DNA from: a virus
IMG/VR virus record: IMGVR_UViG_3300010392_000061
Coordinates: 1 to 30,896 of that record
Direction: 5' to 3' (one strand)
Length of the DNA: 30,896 nt
The position numbers and the translations under genes are program-made. Under the pieces are notes generated by a model. That model had not been told where the DNA came from and ran no database searches. It saw only the letters and a program-made list of their open reading frames with translations. Shown piece by piece: positions 21,236 through 27,044 of this stretch (positions within the stretch are counted from its first letter, which is position 1; every line of letters starts with the position of its first letter).

Positions 21236-22089
21236 TGAAACAATATTTAGAAGCACTTAAACACATACTAGAAAACGGCGAATCTGTTGAAGATCGCACA
21301 GGCGTAGGCACAACCGCAGTGTTCGGTTATCAAATGCGTTTCGATCTACAAGAAGGCTTTCCTGCTGTAACAACTAAAAAGCTAGCGTGGCGTAGCGTAG
21401 TAAGTGAGCTACTTTGGTTCTTAGAAGGCAGCAGCAACGAACGCAGACTAGCTGAAATTCATTATGATCAACCTCGTGAAGAACTAGTAGGCAAAACAAC
21501 TATTTGGACTGCTAACGCCGATGCCCAGGGTGTTGCGCTCGGATATCGTAATACAGATACAGAGAAACAGCTAGGACCAGTATACGGTGTACAATGGCGA
21601 AACTGGGATAAGATTGATCAAATCACAAAGCTAATAAGTGACCTTCAAACGAATCCTAATTCACGTAGGCATATTTTAAGTGCGTGGAATGTTTCCAAAA
21701 TTGACAAAATGGCACTGCCTCCTTGCCATACACTAGCACAGTTTAGTGTAATTAACGGCAAGCTTAGTTGTCAGCTGTATCAACGTAGTGCTGACATGTT
21801 TTTAGGTGTGCCATTTAACATTGCTAGCTACAGTTTGCTTACTCATATGCTTGCGCAGATATGTAATCTAAAAGTAGGAGACTTTGTTTGGAGCGGTGGC
21901 GATTGTCATATCTATAATAATCATATTGCTCAAGTTACAGAGCAACTAGTCCGTGAACCTAGCTCGTTGCCAGAACTAACAATGCCAAAGTTCAATAGTT
22001 TAGAAACACTGCTAACAACAAAGCCAACTGACTATATGCTAGAAAATTACAACCCTATGCCTGGCATCAAAGCAGAGATGGCTGTATAG
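21235..22089 (+). CDS. thyA: thymidylate synthase (ThyA type)
   Basis: The 284-residue protein shows classic folate-dependent thymidylate synthase: [19 protein letters not shown] (20-38), [10 protein letters not shown] (59-68), [12 protein letters not shown] (113-124), RRHILSAWN (144-152), the catalytic Cys164 in [26 protein letters not shown] and [10 protein letters not shown]. It methylates dUMP to dTMP using methylene-tetrahydrofolate, producing dihydrofolate for the DHFR at 20354. It is slightly longer than E. coli ThyA (264) but nothing is missing. It is translationally coupled to the upstream gene by a one-base overlap and followed directly by a small unknown gene. Confidence 0.96.
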   Translation: MKQYLEALKHILENGESVEDRTGVGTTAVFGYQMRFDLQEGFPAVTTKKLAWRSVVSELLWFLEGSSNERRLAEIHYDQPREELVGKTTIWTANADAQGVALGYRNTDTEKQLGPVYGVQWRNWDKIDQITKLISDLQTNPNSRRHILSAWNVSKIDKMALPPCHTLAQFSVINGKLSCQLYQRSADMFLGVPFNIASYSLLTHMLAQICNLKVGDFVWSGGDCHIYNNHIAQVTEQLVREPSSLPELTMPKFNSLETLLTTKPTDYMLENYNPMPGIKAEMAV

Positions 22090-22305
22090 ATGCCGTTTGT
22101 AGGTTGGGACACCCAACGAAAAACTAAATGGCGGCAAAAGTTTGCTTGGTGGCCTACTAGGTCAGCAACGGGGAAAGCGATTTGGCTTTCCCCTTACTAC
22201 TTGAAAACTATAGAAATAGTAAGGGGAAATTCCGATACTATAGAATCTATAGGCACTGTATATACTTATAATGAATTCTTAAAGTATGTACTAGTGCGTG
22301 CTTAG
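22090..22305 (+). CDS. small unknown Trp-rich protein
   Basis: ATG 22090 directly follows the thyA stop and gives 71 residues, starting MPFVGWDTQRKTKWRQKFAW, with WPTRSATGKAIWLSPYYLKT and ending YNEFLKYVLVRA. It is basic and aromatic in the first half. A perfect 9-base-pair hairpin (22170-22193) lies inside the coding region. The last four bases overlap the convergent phoH stop. The ribosome-binding site is weak, suggesting reinitiation after thyA. Function unknown. Confidence 0.6.
   Translation: MPFVGWDTQRKTKWRQKFAWWPTRSATGKAIWLSPYYLKTIEIVRGNSDTIESIGTVYTYNEFLKYVLVRA
22170..22193 (+). repeat. perfect hairpin inside the small gene after thyA
   Basis: GGGGAAAGC (22170-22178), a six-base loop GATTTG, and GCTTTCCCC (22185-22193) form an uninterrupted nine-pair stem with four G-C pairs at the base. 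The downstream bases TTACTACTTG do not make a proper U-tract, and the opposite strand also lacks one, so it is not a standard intrinsic terminator. It could slow transcription, protect mRNA ends or bind a regulator near the end of the early-type block. Confidence 0.5.
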
Positions 22306-22982
22306 TCGTAAATCCTTAGTACATCAGCAACCACAGGGTGACGTTCGATATCATAATGATCAAACATAACTGTTTCAATATAGTTACTGTGTTTACTATT
22401 TAATTTACCTAAGAAATCCATTAAGCCGTTGTCTTGAGCACGGTCTGTCTGTGCTAAGTCACCAGTTACAACCATCTTACTGTCATCGCCAATACGTGTT
22501 AGCAACATCTTCATTTGATTAGATGTAGCGTTCTGCATTTCGTCAGCAATAATGTAACTGTCTTTGAAAGTTCTACCACGCATGTAAGCTAGTGGTGAAA
22601 TTTCAATAACTGATTCACTCATCATAGAATGAATTTCTTTGTTAGAAAAATGCTCTTTAAACACATCAAATATAGGACGTGTCCACGGTGCCATTTTTTC
22701 TTCTAGTGTGCCAGGCAGAAAACCTAAGTCCTCATCTACGTTTACTACTGGTCTTGTGATAACAATTTTATCTACTTCTTTTTCTTTAAATGATTTAATT
22801 GCTGCTTTTACAGCTAATAGCGTCTTGCCTGTTCCTGCTGGTCCTATTCCGAATACAATGTGTTTTTTAAAGTCTGTTAGTTGTATTATGTATTCATGTT
22901 GTTTTTGATTTCTCGGTTTCAACTGGATACTGTTATGATTTTGGTAGTTTGGTCCTGCTTTAGCTTTACGCTTCATACCCAT
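22302..22982 (-). CDS. phoH: PhoH-like ATPase
   Basis: The 226-residue protein has the PhoH fold: HIVFGIGPAGTGKTLLAVKA (41-60) with Walker A GPAGTGKT (47-54), VITRPVV, LGFLPGTLEEKMAPWTRPIF, PLAYMRGRTF, YIIADEMQNATSNQMKMLLT with the Walker B Asp-Glu, and VTGDLAQTDR. This single-domain form is widespread in marine phages; host PhoH is phosphate-regulated in E. coli and the family is linked to RNA-related ATPase activity, but the phage role is unsettled. ATG 22982 is supported by AAGGAG on the minus strand (plus 22990-22995). It is read opposite to its neighbours from a late promoter at 23036-23043 and overlaps the convergent small gene by four bases. Confidence 0.94.
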   Translation of the reverse strand: MGMKRKAKAGPNYQNHNSIQLKPRNQKQHEYIIQLTDFKKHIVFGIGPAGTGKTLLAVKAAIKSFKEKEVDKIVITRPVVNVDEDLGFLPGTLEEKMAPWTRPIFDVFKEHFSNKEIHSMMSESVIEISPLAYMRGRTFKDSYIIADEMQNATSNQMKMLLTRIGDDSKMVVTGDLAQTDRAQDNGLMDFLGKLNSKHSNYIETVMFDHYDIERHPVVADVLRIYD

Positions 22983-23035
22983 TAAAGGTCTCCTTGTTAG
23001 CGGTGCAACAGAGCACCTATACTCTCCCGCAAAAA

Positions 23036-23043
23036 TATTTATA
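23036..23043 (-). promoter_or_regulatory. exact T4 late promoter box for phoH
   Basis: On the minus strand this reads TATAAATA, the exact T4 late consensus, about 53 bases before the phoH start codon. The predicted leader includes a small hairpin, GGTGC/GCACC with a six-base loop (23002-23017), between the promoter and the AAGGAG site. Confidence 0.65.
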
Positions 23044-23077
23044 TCAGTCGATAAAGAGAAATATACAGCTATTGCTT

Positions 23078-23085
23078 GATAAATA
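23078..23085 (+). promoter_or_regulatory. T4-type late promoter box
   Basis: GATAAATA lies 19 bases before ATG 23105, with AGAGGA (23091-23096) as ribosome-binding site. It points away from the phoH late box 35 bases to its left, so the 122-base divergent spacer has a late promoter in each direction. Confidence 0.62.
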
Positions 23086-23104
23086 CTATTAGAGGATAAA
23101 AACT

Positions 23105-23644
23105 ATGTATGATGTTGAACGACTTTTAAATAATATTGACAGAGTGTATAACAGTACAACAGCTCTTCAAATTCTCAAAGATTTTGAGCGAGTGCTTGAC
23201 GAATACTTTGATATTTACGTTTACGATAACTGGGACAACGGCGAGCTTCTACAAGGGCCGATGGCTAGTAAGTATTGGGTAACTTGTTACTTTATGTGGC
23301 CCGATAAGAAAAGACCAGACGAGGCAGCTATCAAGCGCCTGCGCAGTAATAAAGTGTTAGTTAAAACAGGCACAAGTTACTTTGTGACTCCTAAGAAGAT
23401 CAAGCACACAGATGATGTTCGCCCTGGTACTAAAAAAGGCAAGCTTCTTAGAGAGAAGATTTATATTGTAGGTATTAAGATGCCTAAGTCTTTGATGAAG
23501 AGTGTTTACGGTGGTCAAGACATTTTTAACAAAGACGAAGTTGAACAAATGGACGCAGGGCAGCAGCCGCCAGTTGAAGATATTGCTACTGACGATATGG
23601 CAGGCCTCGGCGGCGCTGATCCACTAGCAATGGGCGGAGTATAA
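23105..23644 (+). CDS. conserved-type phage protein, probably late/structural
   Basis: The 179-residue protein starts MYDVERLLNNIDRVYNSTTA and has an aromatic core IYVYDNWDNGELLQGPMASK followed by YWVTCYFMWPDKKRPDEAAI, then PGTKKGKLLREKIYIVGIKM. The C-terminal 35 residues are acidic and Gly/Met-rich (DDMAGLGGADPLAMGGV), as in disordered tails. I associate this pattern with T4-like marine phages but cannot name the role. The late box at 23078 supports late expression, hence a virion or assembly function by inference. It is one base from the next gene, to which it supplies a GGAG. Confidence 0.75.
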   Translation: MYDVERLLNNIDRVYNSTTALQILKDFERVLDEYFDIYVYDNWDNGELLQGPMASKYWVTCYFMWPDKKRPDEAAIKRLRSNKVLVKTGTSYFVTPKKIKHTDDVRPGTKKGKLLREKIYIVGIKMPKSLMKSVYGGQDIFNKDEVEQMDAGQQPPVEDIATDDMAGLGGADPLAMGGV

Positions 23645-23645
23645 A

Positions 23646-24359
23646 ATGGGGTTAAGTCAAGGTGATCTTAAGGATCTTGTAAAAAAGACGTTTGACATTG
23701 ATACGTACTCTAGTAAGATGGGCGAAGACAAAAACATTGTTACTATTTCGTTTGATGTTAGCTCCGAACCGCCTGCTAAAGATCTAGTAAAATTTCTAGA
23801 AGCAGGCTATCACTTTATTCTAGATAGCGCAGTATCAAGCGGCGAACAAGACGATGGCCACTTTAGAGTGTTTTCTGAAATAGCTAGAGACAAGTCGGCT
23901 ATTAATCATATTTTAGAAATACTATCCGGCGTTGAAAAACTTACAGACAGTAACGACTACAAGTTTAGATACTACAAAAACTTTAAAAGTGTGCCGGCTA
24001 CAGAAGAAAATCTAACCAAGCAAGTTATTACTGACCCTGATCGCTACGGTGTAGATTTAAAAGTAGCTGAAAATCACAACATAGATAATTTCTTTAAAAA
24101 GAGCTTTCTTGATAGTATTAAGATCGATGAAAATATTCTAACACTTAAAAAGGTATATTCCGATCCGATCCAATTTAATGTAATTGACTTTGCTACTCAT
24201 AATGAAGTACATGCTAATCTTACAGAATCGTATAACTTTAACGACTTTGGTGAAATAATCTTTATGGTAAAATATCTAGGTGACTATGATATTACCAAAT
24301 ACGGTAACAAACTTATTATTGAAAATAACGGCTACTGTTTAGTAGCAGAAAGGTTGTAA
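23646..24359 (+). CDS. unknown phage protein, co-transcribed with the gene before it
   Basis: The 237-residue protein begins MGLSQGDLKDLVKKTFDIDT and is a mix of charged helices and strands (KNIVTISFDVSSEPPAKDLV, KFRYYKNFKSVP, EIIFMVKYLGDYDITKYGNK). No signal peptide, membrane span, metal site or ATPase motif is evident. It shares the late transcript from 23078, starts one base after the previous stop, and is followed after one base by the i-spanin gene. A structural or assembly role is the simplest inference from its position. Fold prediction would be the useful next evidence. Confidence 0.72.
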   Translation: MGLSQGDLKDLVKKTFDIDTYSSKMGEDKNIVTISFDVSSEPPAKDLVKFLEAGYHFILDSAVSSGEQDDGHFRVFSEIARDKSAINHILEILSGVEKLTDSNDYKFRYYKNFKSVPATEENLTKQVITDPDRYGVDLKVAENHNIDNFFKKSFLDSIKIDENILTLKKVYSDPIQFNVIDFATHNEVHANLTESYNFNDFGEIIFMVKYLGDYDITKYGNKLIIENNGYCLVAERL

Positions 24360-24360
24360 A

Positions 24361-24846
24361 ATGTTAAGAGCAAAGCTAATGCTAATTATAGTAGCAGCTC
24401 TAATACCATTAGCACTTGGAATATTTTGGTATGTAAATCACTTACAGACCCAGCTAGATATCTCAAGGGCAAACGAAGCAAAGCTTCAGCAAGCAGTAGC
24501 GACTAACGAAGAAACAATTAAAGTATTACAAAGAGATTTTAAACTTGCGACTGAGGAGCTACAAAAAGTAAACGACGAGTTCGCAGCAATACGCAAACAA
24601 AATCAAAACCTAATAGGCAAACTAGAACGACACGACTTAGGGTTACTAGGCGAAGCAAAGCCGGTGTTAGTAGAACGTATTATTAATCGTGCTACTGTAA
24701 AAGCCAACAGATGTATTGAAATTCTTAGCGGTGATGATCTTACAGAAGATGAACTAGCTGCCGAAAGTGGCAACTCATTTAACAGCGAGTGTCCGTGGTT
24801 ATGGCAGCCGCCAGTATCAGAAGAAGAGGAGAAAGTAAATGATTAA
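24361..24846 (+). CDS. putative i-spanin (Rz-like inner-membrane lysis protein)
   Basis: The 161-residue protein has a short basic N-terminus, one transmembrane helix at about 6-26 (LMLIIVAALIPLALGIFWYV), and then a long Gln/Glu/Lys-rich coiled coil to about residue 92 (QTQLDISRANEAKLQQAVAT and onward), the layout of a type II inner-membrane spanin. The C-terminal part contains AKPVLVERIINRATVKANRC and NSECPWLWQPP. Its last eight bases overlap an outer-membrane lipoprotein gene, as Rz and Rz1 genes do. Together they would fuse inner and outer membranes in the last step of lysis, implying a Gram-negative host. No endolysin is recognised in this window. Confidence 0.8.
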   Translation: MLRAKLMLIIVAALIPLALGIFWYVNHLQTQLDISRANEAKLQQAVATNEETIKVLQRDFKLATEELQKVNDEFAAIRKQNQNLIGKLERHDLGLLGEAKPVLVERIINRATVKANRCIEILSGDDLTEDELAAESGNSFNSECPWLWQPPVSEEEEKVND

Positions 24847-25189
24847 AGTAATTTTAGCTTCTCTAGCATTACTGGCACTTACTAGTTGCGGAGGTAACTT
24901 AGTTACTCCAATACAAGTAACTAGTGCGCCAACTGAGCGTCTAAAACTAACACTGCCTGATATTGACACAGTAGATCAAAAAGAAGTGTCATGGGTGCTA
25001 CTCACTGAAGAAAACTATGAACAATTATTTGCCGAACTTGAAAAGTCTGGTGAACCTGTTGTATTTTTCTCGTTATCAGACGAGGGTTATGCTAACATAT
25101 CAATTAACTATCAAAACGCAAGACAGATAATACAGCAGCAGCAGGCTATAATAGCAGCATATGAAAATTATTACGTTAATGTAGAATAA
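24839..25189 (+). CDS. putative o-spanin lipoprotein (Rz1-like)
   Basis: The 116-residue protein begins MIKVILASLALLALTSCGGN, a lipoprotein signal peptide with lipobox LTSC, giving Cys17 as the lipidated residue; Gly at +2 favours the outer membrane. The mature part is mostly helical with EENYEQLFAELEKSGEPVVF and ends in a Gln-rich helix (QNARQIIQQQQAIIAAYENY). GAGGAG precedes the ATG within the i-spanin gene, and the eight-base overlap couples the two. It is longer than lambda Rz1 and not Pro-rich, closer to the separate-gene o-spanins of T4-like phages. Confidence 0.78.
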   Translation: MIKVILASLALLALTSCGGNLVTPIQVTSAPTERLKLTLPDIDTVDQKEVSWVLLTEENYEQLFAELEKSGEPVVFFSLSDEGYANISINYQNARQIIQQQQAIIAAYENYYVNVE

Positions 25190-25191
25190 CT

Positions 25192-25356
25192 GTGTACGTT
25201 ACTCCGTGTGTTGGCTTATGTAACATTATAGAGGGTGTTTGCGTAGGCTGCGAGCGATCTAGAGAGGAGATTGCTCGATGGAAAACGTATACTGATGACG
25301 AAAGATTAGTCATCATGAAAAGACTAGGTTACGGAAGGCGTAAAACTAGAAGATAA
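25192..25356 (+). CDS. DUF1289-like Cys-rich mini-protein, GTG start
   Basis: The frame from GTG 25192 gives 54 residues, starting VYVTPCVGLCNIIEGVCVGC followed by ERSREEIARWKTYTDDERLV, ending MKRLGYGRRKTRR. The CxxxC...CxGC pattern with ERSxxEIxxW and the Arg-rich end matches DUF1289, small proteins common in proteobacteria whose role is unknown; the four cysteines suggest a zinc or Fe-S site. No ATG is available near the N-terminus and no clear Shine-Dalgarno is present. It starts three bases after the o-spanin stop, so reinitiation is plausible. The downstream gap to 25381 holds only a GGGGAGGG ribosome-binding site. Confidence 0.68.
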   Translation: MYVTPCVGLCNIIEGVCVGCERSREEIARWKTYTDDERLVIMKRLGYGRRKTRR

Positions 25357-25381
25357 GGTATATTTTTCGGGGAGGGAAACA

Positions 25382-25852
25382 ATGTACGAATATAGAGCAT
25401 ACGTAGTAAAAGTTATCGACGGAGATACAGTTGATGTCGATATTGATCTAGGTTTTGGAGTAATGCTTAAGGACGAACGTGTTCGTATAATGGGCATTGA
25501 CACACCAGAGTCGAGAACAAGTGACAGAGTAGAAGACTTGTTCGGCGAAGCTGCTAAAGCAAGACTAAAACAAATACTCGGCGACGAGTGTATTCTAAAA
25601 ACTCAAGTTAACAAACACGGCGAAGACATGAAAGGCAAGTTCGGACGAATCCTCGGCGACTTTATTGCGCAGGACGGACGAATGATTACTGAAATCATGA
25701 CCCAAGAAGGACATTGTGTGCCGTACTTTGGCGGATCAAAAGAAGACACGCAAGCAGCACATGCCGTTAACAGAGAACGTTTGTTAAATGAAGGTATTGT
25801 TAGTCGAGAAGACTACGACGCTGCTATAAAGAAAATGGAAGCGAAAAAGTAA
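25382..25852 (+). CDS. thermonuclease-like (SNase fold) nuclease
   Basis: The 156-residue protein has VIDGDTVDVDIDLGFGVMLK (11-30), RVRIMGIDTPESRTSD (33-48) and GKFGRILGDF (85-94). Residues Arg35, Asp40, Thr41, Glu43 and Arg89 correspond to the calcium-binding and catalytic set of staphylococcal nuclease (Arg35, Asp40, Thr41, Glu43, Arg87), so it should be active on DNA and/or RNA with calcium. It has no signal peptide, so it acts in the cytoplasm or is freed at lysis; host DNA breakdown or recombination are possible roles. A strong GGGGAGGG precedes ATG 25382, and it ends immediately before the EF-hand gene. Confidence 0.88.
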   Translation: MYEYRAYVVKVIDGDTVDVDIDLGFGVMLKDERVRIMGIDTPESRTSDRVEDLFGEAAKARLKQILGDECILKTQVNKHGEDMKGKFGRILGDFIAQDGRMITEIMTQEGHCVPYFGGSKEDTQAAHAVNRERLLNEGIVSREDYDAAIKKMEAKK

Positions 25853-26194
25853 ATGGGGAAATCACTCGAAAAGGATTCGATATATAATCAGTTCGACGAA
25901 GACGGTGACGGAATTGTAACAGACGAAGAGATGGCAAAAGCTGAGCGTATGATTCAAATCGAAAACGACGATAAGAAACAAGATGCTCAGCGTATGATGG
26001 CATGGTTTGCTTTGTTTGGCATGTTGCTGTATCCGTTTTCGATAATCGGCACAAGTTTATTCGGATTAGAAACCGCAGGTGGGTTACTTAAAGACATAGC
26101 GCCTACATACTTTGTTTCTGTTGCTGCTATTGTTGCTGCTTTTTACGCCAAAGAAGGTGTAGAAAATTTTAACAAGAAGAAGGATAGCAAATAA
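25853..26194 (+). CDS. EF-hand membrane protein
   Basis: The 113-residue protein carries a canonical EF-hand loop DEDGDGIVTDEE (15-26), with Asp at positions 1, 3 and 5, Gly at 6 and Glu at 12, so calcium binding is likely. Two hydrophobic segments follow: about 48-70 (AWFALFGMLLYPFSIIGTSL and on) and about 84-103 (APTYFVSVAAIVAAFYAKEG). The C-terminus is basic (FNKKKDSK). It directly follows the thermonuclease gene, whose enzyme family is calcium-dependent, and lies about 660 bases after the spanin pair. A two-span small protein near spanins could be a holin or calcium-gated membrane factor, but that is inference. Confidence 0.75.
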   Translation: MGKSLEKDSIYNQFDEDGDGIVTDEEMAKAERMIQIENDDKKQDAQRMMAWFALFGMLLYPFSIIGTSLFGLETAGGLLKDIAPTYFVSVAAIVAAFYAKEGVENFNKKKDSK

Positions 26195-26202
26195 GTATTA
26201 GT

Positions 26203-26994
26203 ATGGACGACTACTATACAATACTTAATATAGACAAAACAGCCAGTCAGGATGAAATTAAATCAGCTTACAGAAAGCTGGCGTTAACTAGTCATCCTGA
26301 CCGCGGCGGCGATCCTAAAAAGTTTTCAAAAATAACAGAAGCATATAACACACTAAAAGATCAAGACAAGCGTAGTCAATACGACTTTACGTTTAAACAA
26401 AGTGATAGTTTTGATAGCTGGCTTAACCAAACCTTTTACTATAAGCGTATGCAGCATAACCAAAACATACTTGTTGAGCAAGTTATAAACTTTAGCGATC
26501 AATTTACTGATAAACATGTCGACATTAGCTACGAGTTGCCCAGTGGAAAAACCAAAGACATTACTATTAAAATTCCTAAAGGTATTCGTGACAATCAAAA
26601 GCTAACATTTGCCAACTTAGGCGACGATTCAAATCCGCATATGCCGCCTGGTAAATTGATAATAGCAATAAGAGTTCAGGGAGACTCAGACTGGAAGCGT
26701 GACTCCGGTGATAGTATATCATCTACAATCATTGTTAACATATTAGATTTAATGCTTGGCGCTTCGGTGCCCGTAACAATACCAACAGGGCGTGAGTTTT
26801 CTGTAACCATACGAAAAGGCACAAAGCCCGGCACTGTACTAAATATTTCAGGCTACGGTATTCCTAATATTTCTACAGGAATCGCAGGCAATGTACTATT
26901 AAAAATCGAAGCTGTCATGCCCGATGTTCACGACGAAGAAATTATAGAAAAACTTTCACACGTTCGTGACTTGATTTACACAAAGAACACTTGA
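26203..26994 (+). CDS. DnaJ-like co-chaperone (CbpA/type II)
   Basis: The 263-residue protein has an N-terminal J domain (about 3-64) with DDYYTILNIDKTASQDEIKS and the HPD motif (31-33) that stimulates DnaK, followed without a zinc-finger domain by a C-terminal substrate-binding region: KDITIKIPKGIRDNQKLTFA, GLGDDS-like NLGDDSNPHMPPGKLIIAI, MLGASVPVTIPTGREFSVTI and KPGTVLNISGYGIPNI. It therefore resembles class B (CbpA-type) DnaJ. It would recruit host DnaK to phage or host substrates. Its TGA stop lies inside the -35 box of the promoter for the ClpA-like gene, so the two chaperone genes are neighbours but have separate regulation. Confidence 0.9.
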   Translation: MDDYYTILNIDKTASQDEIKSAYRKLALTSHPDRGGDPKKFSKITEAYNTLKDQDKRSQYDFTFKQSDSFDSWLNQTFYYKRMQHNQNILVEQVINFSDQFTDKHVDISYELPSGKTKDITIKIPKGIRDNQKLTFANLGDDSNPHMPPGKLIIAIRVQGDSDWKRDSGDSISSTIIVNILDLMLGASVPVTIPTGREFSVTIRKGTKPGTVLNISGYGIPNISTGIAGNVLLKIEAVMPDVHDEEIIEKLSHVRDLIYTKNT

Positions 26995-27018
26995 CTTTTA
27001 GCGCAAAAGTGTTATTAT
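26991..27018 (+). promoter_or_regulatory. sigma70-like promoter for clpA
   Basis: TTGACT (26991-26996) with TATTAT (27013-27018) at 16-base spacing; TATAAG at 27016-27021 is an alternative -10. The -35 box overlaps the DnaJ stop TGA (26992-26994), the same arrangement as the promoter at 16599, and both read TTGACTTT. A 7-base inverted repeat, AACACTT (26986-26992) / AAGTGTT (27007-27013), flanks the -35 to spacer region. Confidence 0.6.
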
Positions 27019-27044
27019 AAGAACATTAACAAAAAAGGTAGCAT

